From Alphaproteobacteria bacterium Ga0077535 (lineage in GTDB: Bacteria; Pseudomonadota; Alphaproteobacteria; Caulobacterales; Aquidulcibacteraceae): a stretch of 64,000 nt of DNA. A model generated the notes under the pieces. That model was not told the origin of the DNA. It saw only the letters and a program-made list of their open reading frames with translations, and ran no database searches. The position numbers and the translations under genes are program-made. Where the stretch lies: NCBI GenBank assembly GCA_001464425.1, contig LNEK01000016.1:56734-120733 (forward strand), written 5' to 3'. This document shows, in pieces, positions 35,067 through 44,006 of the stretch (position 1 is the stretch's first letter; each line of letters opens with the position of its first letter).

Positions 35067-35675
35067 ATGAGGATGAGGATGAAGCTAGCTCTGTTCGGTC
35101 CGATGCTGTTTGTGGCGTTCGGCGCGCTGACCTCGCCCGCCTCGGCCAAGATCGATGAAATTCGATTAGGCGTCGTGCATAATCTGCGCCTCGATCACGG
35201 GGATATTGTCGATGGCAAGGAGGATGGCGAGAACGTAGAGCTGGAAATCGCATCCAGTTCGCCCGATCTGCTGAACATCATCGGCTCTCCGCGGCCCTAT
35301 GTTGTCGCATCCATCAATACTGACGACGGCGTTTCGTTCGGCGGCGTTGGCCTGATTTGGCGTTGGGAGTTTGCCGACGGCTGGGCGTTCGAGCCGGGGT
35401 TCGGTTACATCGTTCACGACGGGGAGATCGACAACGCGTTCGCGCCGGGAACGCCTGAGGCGACCGCCTTTGAGGCCGAGAACCAATTGCTCGGATCCGA
35501 GGACTTGTTTCGCACCACTTTTGCGCTCGAGCGCGAACTCGGTCCGCGTTTGGCGGGTCAAATCTACTACGAACATATGAGCCACGGTCAAATCCTCGAT
35601 GAAGGCCGCAATCAGGGACTGGATTTCGTCGGCGTGCGCTTCCTGTACCGCTTCGACGAAGATCCAGCCGACTAA
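35067..35675 (+). CDS. pagL: PagL-like lipid A 3-O-deacylase (acyloxyacyl hydrolase family)
   Basis: A 202-residue predicted outer-membrane barrel with signal peptide (LALFGPMLFVAFGALTSPASA). The C-terminal motif YYEHMSHGQIL holds the His and Ser (HxS) that form the active site in PagL, with GGVGLIWRWEFADGWAFEPG earlier. It would remove the 3-position acyl chain of lipid A. The GGATGAGGATGAGG run just before the start serves as ribosome site and also codes the repeated Met-Arg opening; the first or second ATG may be used. It follows lpxR, probably in one operon. Confidence 0.8.
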   Translation: MRMRMKLALFGPMLFVAFGALTSPASAKIDEIRLGVVHNLRLDHGDIVDGKEDGENVELEIASSSPDLLNIIGSPRPYVVASINTDDGVSFGGVGLIWRWEFADGWAFEPGFGYIVHDGEIDNAFAPGTPEATAFEAENQLLGSEDLFRTTFALERELGPRLAGQIYYEHMSHGQILDEGRNQGLDFVGVRFLYRFDEDPAD

Positions 35676-35752
35676 GCCGACATTCGAGCGCAGGCGGGAC
35701 GGGCCGATGCGCAGATCTTTGTTCGAACTCACGCGCATGGAGCCCAGCTAGA

Positions 35753-36619
35753 ATGACCGATGCTCCAGAACGACGCATCTTTACAGGCGACGAAGAGGTC
35801 CAGCTTGTCGCAGATGTATTTGGAACGGCGAGACGGGGGTTCGTTGTCCTTGCGCACGGCGGCGGACAGACCCGACACGCGTGGGCGAAGGCCGGCCAAC
35901 GCATCGCCGCCGCGGGCTGGTCAGCGGTCGTCCTCGATCTACGCGGCCACGGCGAAAGCGGCTGGTCGCCCACCGGCGATTATCGCTTGACCAGGTTCGC
36001 GCGCGACTTGGCTCTGGTCGCAGAGCAACTTGGACGCAAACCTCATCTCGTCGGCGCGTCGCTTGGCGGGCTCGCGGGGCTGATGGCCGAGACGCACACC
36101 GACCCAGGCGCGTTCGCGTCGCTCACGCTCGTTGACATCATCCCACGCATGGAGCCGGCGGGCGTTGCGCGAGTGGTCGGCTTCATGGCGGAAAAAGTTG
36201 AGGACGGATTCGCAAACCTCGATGAAGCCGCCGACGTGATCGCGCGCTACTTGCCACACCGAACGCGGCCCACTGACCTGTCGGGTCTCGCCAAGAACTT
36301 GCGTCAAGGCAGCGACGGCAGATATCGCTGGCACTGGGATCCGCGCTTCATAACCAGCGTCGTCACTACCCGTGAGGAGCATGCGATCGACGAGTTCGAA
36401 ACCGGTCAACTTCGTTTGCCGGTTCACCTGATACGCGGCCGCATGAGTGAGCTTGTGTCCGATGAGGCAGCACGTGCATTTCTGCAAACAATTCCCCACG
36501 CGTCATACTCGGATGTGGCTGATGCGGGTCACATGGTCGCCGGCGATCGCAACGACGCCTTCATCGCGGCGGTCGTGCAATTTCTGGGAGCGCCTGACGC
36601 AAGCGGAGCGCGCACTTGA
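35753..36619 (+). CDS. Alpha/beta hydrolase
   Basis: A 288-residue hydrolase. It has the oxyanion loop FVVLAHGGGQTRHAWAKAG, the nucleophile elbow GASLGG (Ser ~residue 103) and the catalytic His in DVADAGHMVAGD. The GRMSELVSDEAA loop should carry the acidic residue. It is likely cytoplasmic because no signal is seen. It is 77 bases after the PagL-like gene on the same strand, but a functional link is not shown. The family includes epoxide hydrolases, esterases and haloperoxidase-like enzymes. Confidence 0.85.
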   Translation: MTDAPERRIFTGDEEVQLVADVFGTARRGFVVLAHGGGQTRHAWAKAGQRIAAAGWSAVVLDLRGHGESGWSPTGDYRLTRFARDLALVAEQLGRKPHLVGASLGGLAGLMAETHTDPGAFASLTLVDIIPRMEPAGVARVVGFMAEKVEDGFANLDEAADVIARYLPHRTRPTDLSGLAKNLRQGSDGRYRWHWDPRFITSVVTTREEHAIDEFETGQLRLPVHLIRGRMSELVSDEAARAFLQTIPHASYSDVADAGHMVAGDRNDAFIAAVVQFLGAPDASGART

Positions 36620-36671
36620 GCGACACCAGACAACGGGCATTATGCGCGCAGCCGGCTAGCAGGTTGCGTCT

Positions 36672-38117
36672 TTAGCGATCAGCGGCCGCACGCCAATCAG
36701 CCGCTGTCGCGACGAACAGCGCCACGACGTCACGGCGCAGTTCGGCATTCGCCTGGATAAGCCCCAGACGCGCGCGCTGAGACTGGCGTTGCGCGTCGAT
36801 CACGGAAAGCAGCGTGCCTGCGCCATTCTCGTAGGCAAGGTTCGCCAATCGCGCGTTTTCAACCGCCGCGTCGGCCGCGCGCATTTGGGCGCGGACCAAG
36901 GCCTGATCTTGCGTCACCGCCTGGAGCAGATCTGAAACCTGCACGAACGCCGACAAGACGGTTTGCTCATAGCGCGCCATTGCCTCCACTTGCGCCGCCT
37001 GGGCGCCGCGCCGCTGCGCGCGAAGGCTGCCGCCATGAAATAACGGCCCGGTCAAGGATGGCCCGAACGACCAACCGGCGCTCTCATAGTTGAAAAGACT
37101 ATCGGGCTGCAGCGAAGCGACGCTGAAGGCCGCGCCCAGGGTGATGCGCGGATAGAGCGCGGCGGTGGCGACGCCGATATCAGCGGTCGCTGCGTGCAAA
37201 TCGGCCTCCGCCGCCAGGATGTCTGGCCGCATGCGCACAAGTTCGGAGGGCAAGGCGACAGGCAAGTCGCTGGGTAGGAGAATTGTCTCCAATGCGACGT
37301 CAGGTGTCTCCCAGGTCCCCGGCGCCCGTCCCACCAGCAATGAGAGCGCATGACGCGCTTCAGCGAGCTGCAGACGAAGCGGCGGCAAATGCGCTTCATC
37401 CTCGGCAAGTTGCGCGATGGCCGCCGTCTCCGCCGATGCCGGCGACCCTCCGGCCGCAATCGCGCGCCGGATCATCGCCGACGTGCGCTGATCGTCAGCG
37501 ACAATTTCTTCGCCAGTTGCGATCTGCTGGCGCAGCGCCGCGATATCGATCATCCGCGTCACGACCGATCCACTCAAGGAAAGGTAGGCGGCATCGGTTC
37601 GCCGCGCTTGCGCCTCGGCCCGCGCCGCCGCTCCTTCAATTCGCCGACGCTGTCCGCCGAAGACATCGGGATCGAAGGCCGCTGAGGCGCCCACCGAATA
37701 GAGGGAAATGGTCGGACTGGGAAATCCCTCGATACCGAAGGCGGCCGTGTTCACACGCTCACGCTCAGCGCCGGCGGCGTAATCCACTTGGGGCGCAGCG
37801 CCTCCCCGCGCGGCGCTCAAGACCGCCTGCGCCTGCGCCAGAGCCGCGTCAGCGGCGGCGAGCGTGTAATTATTTGCCAAGGCCTCGTCCACCAATGCGT
37901 CGAGCGCGGGCGAGCCCAGCGCTTGCCACCATCGAGCGGGGATCTCGCCGCTCGGGGTGAGGCGGACTTGGCCTACGCGGTCGACATCTCCAGCCATCGC
38001 ATAATTTGCGGCCTCGGGCGCGCGGGGCGGCGTGAAGTCGGGACCAACCGTCGCGCACGCCGCGGTCATGGTGACAAGCGCGAGCACCCCCAACCGGGCA
38101 AACCTAGACATTTGCAA
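36672..38117 (-). CDS. NodT/TolC-family outer-membrane efflux lipoprotein, copy 2
   Basis: A 481-residue efflux channel with a lipoprotein signal (FARLGVLALVTMTAAC) and the family opening ATVGPDFTPPRAPEAANYAM. The two TolC repeats are complete, with LPSELVRMRPDILAAEADLH and FGIEGFPSPTISLYSVGASA. It overlaps the upstream MFS gene by 14 bases, the same coupling as in copy 1. An ATG two codons later is an alternative start. Together with the two upstream genes it forms a second EmrAB-TolC-type pump. Confidence 0.92.
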   Translation of the reverse strand: MQMSRFARLGVLALVTMTAACATVGPDFTPPRAPEAANYAMAGDVDRVGQVRLTPSGEIPARWWQALGSPALDALVDEALANNYTLAAADAALAQAQAVLSAARGGAAPQVDYAAGAERERVNTAAFGIEGFPSPTISLYSVGASAAFDPDVFGGQRRRIEGAAARAEAQARRTDAAYLSLSGSVVTRMIDIAALRQQIATGEEIVADDQRTSAMIRRAIAAGGSPASAETAAIAQLAEDEAHLPPLRLQLAEARHALSLLVGRAPGTWETPDVALETILLPSDLPVALPSELVRMRPDILAAEADLHAATADIGVATAALYPRITLGAAFSVASLQPDSLFNYESAGWSFGPSLTGPLFHGGSLRAQRRGAQAAQVEAMARYEQTVLSAFVQVSDLLQAVTQDQALVRAQMRAADAAVENARLANLAYENGAGTLLSVIDAQRQSQRARLGLIQANAELRRDVVALFVATAADWRAAADR

Positions 38118-39606
38118 ACGTCCCTCTCTTTTTTGTCCGCATCAGCAGCACAAGCGGCGCGATCACGACACACATCCAAAACAGCAGATGAAAACTGTCG
38201 ATATAGGCCACCATGGCTGATTGGCGCGCGATCGCCTGACTGAGCGCGGCGAGGCTCCGCAAGTTGCCAAAATCGATCATGCTTGCAGCAATTTGATTGT
38301 CGGGCGTCACGTGCTCCACCAACTGAGACTGCACAATTCTCGTGTTGAATATCTGCAGTGCGCCGACCATCGAGATGCCGATGCTGCTGCCCACGTTTCG
38401 CACCAGCGTAAACAGCGAAGCCGCCTGAATGCGCAATTGCGGCGTGATCGTCGTGAAGGCCAAGGCCGACATCGGCACGAAGATCAGACCGAGCCCGAGG
38501 CCCTGCAGCAACCCGGAGATCAGCACCAAGCGTTCATCCATTTGCAGAGAAAAGTGCGACATCTCGACATAAGACCAGCCCGTCAGCGCCAGCCCCCCAA
38601 GCACAATCAGTCGGGAGTCAATTCGGCCAAGCAATCTGCCGACCACGAACATGGACGTCAGCGTGCCAACGCCGCGCGGCAATTGCACCAATCCGCTATG
38701 CAGAACCGGATAACCGAGCAGGCTCTGCAATAAGGTCGGCAACACCGCCATACCCGCGAACATGAGCATGCCGATAAAGGCCATCATGATGCTGGCGGCC
38801 AAGAAATTGCGATCGAGCCAGATGCGACGATCAAAAATGGCTTGTGCGGACGTGAAGGTGTGAACGAAGAAAAGATAGAACCCGAGCGCGGCCAGTCCAA
38901 GTTCAATCCAGATCTCCGGTGAGGCAAACCATTCCTGGCGCGGACCTCGATCAAGCAGCAACTGCAGGGCGATGAGTCCCAGCGCCAAAGAAACAAAGCC
39001 GAACTTGTCGAACTTCGTTGTCTTCCCTTTCTCGTGCTCGGGCAGTGCGGCGGCGACCATTACGAAAGCCACCGCTGCGAGCGGCACGTTCATGAAGAAG
39101 ACCCAACGCCAGCTCAGGTTTTCCGCAAGCCATCCCCCAAGCACGGGGCCAATGATAGGCCCCAGTACCGCGCCGATCCCCCAAATCGCCATTGCGCGGC
39201 CATGCCGTTCGGGCGGATTGATGTCGAGCAGGATCGCTTGCGACATCGGTATGAAGACGGCCCCGAAGGCCCCCTGCATCAAGCGAAACAAGACCAGTTC
39301 AACAATCCCGCCGGCGATGCCGCAGAGCATCCCTGAAACCGTGAAGCCGACGATTGCAACAAGCAGCAGACGGCGGCGGCCAAACTGCTGCTCAAGCCAG
39401 CCGAGAGCAGGCGTAACCACCGCGCCGGCAAGGATGAAGGAGGTGAGCACCCAGGTGATTTCATCCTGGGCGGCGCCGGTGCTGGCCCGGATCTGGGGCA
39501 GCACGACGTTGGCGATGGTCGATGCGACCGTCGAAAGGATGGTCGCCAAGATTAGCGCGAAGGTGATGGCGTTGCGCTGCGCCTCACCCATCGAGGCTTC
39601 ACTCAC
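38104..39606 (-). CDS. EmrB-like MFS multidrug exporter (DHA2), copy 2
   Basis: A 500-residue transporter with 14 predicted membrane segments. It opens with ALILATILSTVASTIANVVL and the motif C-like GAVLGPIIGPVLGGWLAENL follows. It is clearly related to copy 1 but diverged through most loops (for example PEHEKGKTTKFDKF). It overlaps the HlyD-like gene by four bases upstream and the NodT gene downstream. The substrate is unknown. Confidence 0.92.
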   Translation of the reverse strand: MSEASMGEAQRNAITFALILATILSTVASTIANVVLPQIRASTGAAQDEITWVLTSFILAGAVVTPALGWLEQQFGRRRLLLVAIVGFTVSGMLCGIAGGIVELVLFRLMQGAFGAVFIPMSQAILLDINPPERHGRAMAIWGIGAVLGPIIGPVLGGWLAENLSWRWVFFMNVPLAAVAFVMVAAALPEHEKGKTTKFDKFGFVSLALGLIALQLLLDRGPRQEWFASPEIWIELGLAALGFYLFFVHTFTSAQAIFDRRIWLDRNFLAASIMMAFIGMLMFAGMAVLPTLLQSLLGYPVLHSGLVQLPRGVGTLTSMFVVGRLLGRIDSRLIVLGGLALTGWSYVEMSHFSLQMDERLVLISGLLQGLGLGLIFVPMSALAFTTITPQLRIQAASLFTLVRNVGSSIGISMVGALQIFNTRIVQSQLVEHVTPDNQIAASMIDFGNLRSLAALSQAIARQSAMVAYIDSFHLLFWMCVVIAPLVLLMRTKKRGTFANV

Positions 39607-40718
39607 GGCCTGCGTCCACGCAACCGTGCTGCATCTTGTCCGGCGCGCGTATCCACTTGGACGCGCGCACTCAATCCCATCGCGCGCGCGGCCTCAGGCG
39701 GCAACTCATCAAACACAATGCGCACGCTGAGACGCTGCACCACATGCACCCAATTGCCGGTGGCGTTTTCGGCGGGAAGCAAGGCGAAGCTGGAGCCCGT
39801 TCCCGGCGAAAAACTCTCGACGTGCCCGGCGAAAGATTGGCCCGGAAACGCATCGATGCGAATCCGCACGTGTTGGCCAGGCTGCAGATTGTCGATCTGA
39901 TTTTCCTTGAACGCCGCATCAATCCAAGGCGCGCCAGACACCAGATAGAACAGCGTCTGCGCAGGCTGCACGTAGGCGCCGATTTGAACCTGACTGACGC
40001 GCGCGACGACACCGTCCACCGGCGCCTTGACCTCGGTGTCCGCCAGATCGCTGCGCGCGCCCTCCAGCACGGCAAGCGCTTGCATGACGAGCGGATGACT
40101 ATCTGTCGGCGCATCTGTCGCGCCGCCGAGATTGGCGAGCGCCGTGGCCTCGGCCTGCGCCGCGGCAGAGGCCTCGCGCGCGGCGACGTCGGCCTGCACC
40201 TGCGCCCGGTCAAGATCCTGGCGTGAAACCACCCCGGCCCTGAACAAGTTCTGTTGGCGTCTGTACTCGGCGCCGGCATGCGCCGCCGTGGCTTCAGCCG
40301 CGCGTCTGTTTGCGATCGCCTCCCCGTACGCGGCCCGAAGCGCTGAAACCTGCAACCGCGCCGTGGCTAGCTGCGCTTCCGCTTCAAGCACCGCGCGGTG
40401 AAGATCTCCGGCGTCGAGCCGCAAGAGTGTGTCGCCGGCGCGGACGTTCTGGTTTTCCCGCACCAAGACCTCCATGACCCGGCCCCGCACGCTGGCGCTT
40501 ATCGGCGCACGTGCGGCCGACACCGTGGCGTTATCGGTCGAGACCGTGCCCCCGCTGGCCACGAGCCAGATGGCGACGCTGAGCAGGACAACGATCGGGG
40601 GCACGACCATGAGCAAAAGACGCCGCCGGTCGGCGGCTTTCGCACGGCGAAACACCTCGCTGGCAAATCCCCGCACCTGCGTCGCCGCAGTGCGCGCGAA
40701 CGATCCATCCATCGGCAA
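39603..40718 (-). CDS. EmrA/HlyD-like periplasmic adaptor, copy 2
   Basis: A 371-residue membrane-fusion protein with one anchor (LLLMVVPPIVVLLSVAIWLV), the lipoyl-domain half VRGRVMEVLVRENQNVRAGD, a coiled-coil hairpin and the barrel motif AAFKENQIDNLQPGQHVRIR. It starts the second pump operon and lies back to back with a LysR-type gene across 96 bases, so LysR control is likely. Confidence 0.92.
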   Translation of the reverse strand: MPMDGSFARTAATQVRGFASEVFRRAKAADRRRLLLMVVPPIVVLLSVAIWLVASGGTVSTDNATVSAARAPISASVRGRVMEVLVRENQNVRAGDTLLRLDAGDLHRAVLEAEAQLATARLQVSALRAAYGEAIANRRAAEATAAHAGAEYRRQQNLFRAGVVSRQDLDRAQVQADVAAREASAAAQAEATALANLGGATDAPTDSHPLVMQALAVLEGARSDLADTEVKAPVDGVVARVSQVQIGAYVQPAQTLFYLVSGAPWIDAAFKENQIDNLQPGQHVRIRIDAFPGQSFAGHVESFSPGTGSSFALLPAENATGNWVHVVQRLSVRIVFDELPPEAARAMGLSARVQVDTRAGQDAARLRGRRP

Positions 40719-40797
40719 AATATCCTACGTGCGAAATCCGGCGCCGCCGTTCGCATCGGGCCACAAATAGGTTGACAGGCGCTGTGAATGAAATGGT

Positions 40798-40816
40798 ATT
40801 TATGCAGGTCATAAAT
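40798..40816. promoter_or_regulatory. Candidate LysR binding site
   Basis: A perfect inverted repeat ATTTATG, five-base spacer, CATAAAT lies in the divergent promoter and runs into the lysR start. It fits the T-N11-A interrupted dyads bound by LysR regulators. Control of both lysR and the efflux operon is inferred. Confidence 0.5.
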
Positions 40817-41762
40817 GAGCATGGTTCACTTTGGTACGCTGGATCTCAATCTGATGAAGGTCCTGATGGTGCTGCTGGCGCGTCGAAGCGTGACGGCGGC
40901 CGCAGCGGAGCTGGCGCTTACCCCATCCGCGGTGAGCCATGCCCTTGGCAGGCTGCGAACAGCGCTCAACGACCCGCTGTTCGAGCGCCGGGCCGGAACG
41001 CTTGTGCCGACCCCTTACGCGCTGGAAGTTGGCAGACGCGCCCGCCCCGCCCTCGAACAATTGCGTGGCGCGATCGCGAAGCTCGACTTCGAGCCGGCCA
41101 CGGAAGAGCGGGAATTCACCCTCGCCGCCGGGACGTATGCTGCAGCGGTCCTGCTTCCGAATGTGCTTGCTCGTCTTCAAGAGGCGGCGCCGCGCGTGTT
41201 ACTCCGCGTCAAGCGCATCGAAGCCCACTATGTCGAAGATGTCGAAAACAGACGGGTCGATGTCGCCTTGGGCGTGCCACACCTCAGGGCCAGAAAGCTG
41301 AAGTGGCGGCCGATCCTAACGGATAGCGTTGTTTGGGCGGCGCGGCGCGAGCACCCGTTCTTGCGCGAGCCGCTGACCGGCGAGATGCTCAAGCGGGCCA
41401 AGCACATAGTGCTCGAGCGGTTCGAATCGGTGCTGGGCGCCGAACACGAGGAGATGCGCCGCTTTCTCGATGTTGGCGCGGAGCTGCGCGACGCCTATGA
41501 CGCGGCGCTAGAATCCGAGCGCCAAACAAGCTCGCCCGTCGCCATCGTTTCCGACATGGGCCATGCCCTCGAGATCGTGCGCCGTTCCGACTTTGTGACG
41601 CCTACCTTACGCGGCTTCGCTGACGCTCTCGCGCGATCCGACTTGCAAGTGCTCACGCCACCGCACCCAGCGCCGGCAATCGAGATCGGCGCGATCTATC
41701 ACCCAGACCGGCTTCGCGACCCGGGCTTTGTGTGGCTGCTGAACCTGCTCACCTCCGCTTGA
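40815..41762 (+). CDS. LysR-family regulator
   Basis: A 315-residue regulator with an N-terminal helix-turn-helix (LMKVLMVLLARRSVTAAAAE, LALTPSAVSHALGRLRTAL) and a substrate-binding domain of the NodD/LinR-like kind (VDVALGVPHLRARKLKWRPI). It diverges from the second efflux operon, which it probably activates on binding a hydrophobic or aromatic effector. ATG 40815 and ATG 40821 are both possible; each lies at the edge of an inverted repeat and neither has a clear ribosome site. Confidence 0.9.
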   Translation: MSMVHFGTLDLNLMKVLMVLLARRSVTAAAAELALTPSAVSHALGRLRTALNDPLFERRAGTLVPTPYALEVGRRARPALEQLRGAIAKLDFEPATEEREFTLAAGTYAAAVLLPNVLARLQEAAPRVLLRVKRIEAHYVEDVENRRVDVALGVPHLRARKLKWRPILTDSVVWAARREHPFLREPLTGEMLKRAKHIVLERFESVLGAEHEEMRRFLDVGAELRDAYDAALESERQTSSPVAIVSDMGHALEIVRRSDFVTPTLRGFADALARSDLQVLTPPHPAPAIEIGAIYHPDRLRDPGFVWLLNLLTSA

Positions 41763-41876
41763 CGTCAAACCGGCCCGCCCATGGTGCGAGCGCCGATCAC
41801 CTCGCCGGCGAACACCCAACTCGCATCAAAGCTTCAGCCGTCCTATATGTTGACCGGTTGCAAGAGCGGTGAACCC

Positions 41877-42476
41877 ATGTCGCGCATAGTCGATCCCGCC
41901 CTTGCCGAACGCCGCCGCCATCAGATTCTCGACGCCGCTCTAACCTGCTTTCGCCGGAGAGGTTTCCATCAGGCGACGATGCATGAAATCTGCGCCGAAG
42001 CAGGCATGAGTCCGGGCGCACTCTACCGGTATTTCGCCGCCAAGGACGATATCATCGCCGCCATCGTCGAAGCCTGGGCCAGCGAGGACATTGACGCAAT
42101 TGAACGCTCCCGCGGCACGGGACCATTCCTCGAACGGCTCGACCAATTCGTCGCCGAATTATTCGAACGCTTTGAGCGGCGAGACGGATTGCTGATGGCC
42201 GACATCCTCGCAGAGGCCACACGCAATCAGCGCATCTCCCACGCGCTCACGCTTGCCGATCGTAACCGAATAGAGCGTTGCATCGCCGCCATTCATCGCG
42301 CACAGGCACAGGGTGAACTCGAGGGCTGCATTGATGCGGAGGACGCCGCTCACGTCTTATTCGCGGCGATCGAGGGGTTGGAATTGCGCATGGCCACGCT
42401 GCACGATAGCGATCGCGATACGGCGCGGCGGCGATTTCGCGAGCTGGCCGAACGCTATCTGCTCGCGCGCACGTGA
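41877..42476 (+). CDS. TetR-family regulator
   Basis: A 199-residue repressor with the standard TetR DNA-binding domain (RRRHQILDAALTCFRRRGFH, MHEICAEAGMSPGALYRYFA, residues ~12-57) and a helical ligand domain. I start at ATG 41877; an ATG at 41847 would add ten residues. It follows lysR by 114 bases on the same strand. Its target is not evident; the second efflux operon is the nearest candidate. Confidence 0.86.
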   Translation: MSRIVDPALAERRRHQILDAALTCFRRRGFHQATMHEICAEAGMSPGALYRYFAAKDDIIAAIVEAWASEDIDAIERSRGTGPFLERLDQFVAELFERFERRDGLLMADILAEATRNQRISHALTLADRNRIERCIAAIHRAQAQGELEGCIDAEDAAHVLFAAIEGLELRMATLHDSDRDTARRRFRELAERYLLART

Positions 42477-42523
42477 CCGCCGCGGTGTCCGCAACGCCTC
42501 CCGTCGTTTGTTGCGGACTTCCC

Positions 42524-42841
42524 CTATAGGCTGACGCACGCCTGCAGCATCGCGGCGAGGCGATCATACAATTGTCTCCTCCGGGACTCTTCAAAATCCG
42601 CGTCGCCGATCTCGCGGCTGATCGCGAAACCCATGATCAATGCGGCCAACAACGCGCAGACGTCGGAGCCCTCCCCCCAAGCCACGTCTCGAATGGCCCG
42701 TAAAAGCTTCTGCGGCTTGAACTGCGAATAAGCTGGCAAAGCCAACGCGAAGTCCGAGCGGACTGACCACGATAGGCAAACCACAGCATGCTTTGCCGCG
42801 CTCCTCTTGAGACGGCTTGAGTGCGGCAGAACCTGCAGCAC
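42524..42841 (-). pseudogene. Possible remnant of a TetR-type ligand domain
   Basis: A 105-residue frame whose last ~60 residues (DVAWGEGSDVCALLAALIMG, then FAISREIGD) resemble the dimerisation helices at the C-terminus of TetR regulators, but no DNA-binding domain is encoded upstream. It lies seven bases after the ABC permease stop on the same strand. It could be the tail of a lost regulator of that operon; a short real gene is not excluded. Confidence 0.35.
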
Positions 42842-42848
42842 GGCTAGC

Positions 42849-44006
42849 TCAATCCAGAGTACGTCGAAACCGCAGCAATGCCAGCGTTGCGAGCACGACG
42901 AGGATCACCAGCAACGGCGCCACATCATCTGCCACGTCGGGAAGCCCCGCTCCTTTCAACGTCACCTCACGCACAACGCGGAGGAAATGCGTGATTGGGA
43001 AGCATTCGCCAAGCGCCCGCGCCCAATCGGGCATCGCCTGGAACGGGAACATGAAGCCCGAAAGCAAGATCGAGGGCAGGAAGAAGAAGAACGTCGTCTG
43101 CATCGCCTGCATTTGCGTACGGACCACGGTCGAGATCAGATATCCCAGCATCAGGTTGGCAAGTATGAAGGCCGTCGTCGCAATCAGAAACGCCAGCGGC
43201 GAGCCGGTGAACGGAATGCGGAAGAGGATCATCGCCGCAATCAGTACGATCACGGTCTGGACCGCGCCGACGATGATGTAAGGCATGGTCTTGCCGATCA
43301 TCAGCTCGACAGGCCGGACCGGCATCGCCAGTAAGTTTTCCATGGTGCCGCGCTCGGTTTCACGCGTCAGCGCAATCGACGTGATCATGGTCATGGTCAT
43401 GGTCAAGATGACGCCCAGCAGCGCCGGCACGATATGAAACGCCGTGACGCTTGCCGGGTTGTATCGTCGATGGACAACGATTTCGTAGGGCGGCGGCGCT
43501 CGTGCGAGATAGGCGAGCGGCCCTTCAAATTCGGGCGCGAACGCCACCTGCGCGATGCGTTCAACAGCGCCTATGGCGCCGCTGGCGGCGACCGGGTCGC
43601 TGGCGTCCGCGGCGATGAGTATTTGCGGCCTCTCGCCGCGCACGAGGCGGCGTTCAAATCCCTCGGGAATGACAATGAGGAAATTGGCGTCCCCTGCCCG
43701 CAACATGCGCTCGCCTTCCTCGGCGCGGCGAGTGACCTTCACCAAATCCACCAATGTTGATGCTCGAAGGGACGCCAGGAAGCTGCGCGTCAAGGGGCCA
43801 TCTTCGCGAAGCTCGACGACGGCCGGCAGGTGTCTCGCATCGGTGTTGATCGCATATCCAAAAAGGACAACCAGAAGGACCGGTACGATGATCATGATTG
43901 CGAAAGTCAGACGGTCGCGACGCATTTGCACGGTTTCTTTCAAGAACACCGCGGCGACGCGCGACCCTGACAGACCGCCGAGCGAAGGAAAGCCGAGCAG
44001 CTTCAT
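42849..44006 (-). CDS. ABC-2 family permease (YhhJ/YbhR-like)
   Basis: A 385-residue inner-membrane permease with one N-terminal segment (RLTFAIMIIVPVLLVVLFGY), a large periplasmic domain (residues ~50-190) and five C-terminal segments including the ABC-2 signature ETERGTMENLLAMPVRPVEL. Such permeases work with a separate ATPase and an HlyD adaptor, but neither gene lies beside it. Its start overlaps the acyl-CoA ligase stop by four bases, an unusual pairing that suggests export or lipid-linked function. Confidence 0.85.
   Translation of the reverse strand: MKLLGFPSLGGLSGSRVAAVFLKETVQMRRDRLTFAIMIIVPVLLVVLFGYAINTDARHLPAVVELREDGPLTRSFLASLRASTLVDLVKVTRRAEEGERMLRAGDANFLIVIPEGFERRLVRGERPQILIAADASDPVAASGAIGAVERIAQVAFAPEFEGPLAYLARAPPPYEIVVHRRYNPASVTAFHIVPALLGVILTMTMTMITSIALTRETERGTMENLLAMPVRPVELMIGKTMPYIIVGAVQTVIVLIAAMILFRIPFTGSPLAFLIATTAFILANLMLGYLISTVVRTQMQAMQTTFFFFLPSILLSGFMFPFQAMPDWARALGECFPITHFLRVVREVTLKGAGLPDVADDVAPLLVILVVLATLALLRFRRTLD

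Noticed and set aside
42807..43334. Plus-strand frame rich in Arg, His and Gln opposite the ABC-2 permease
   Set aside because: Composition typical of a shadow of a membrane-protein gene.
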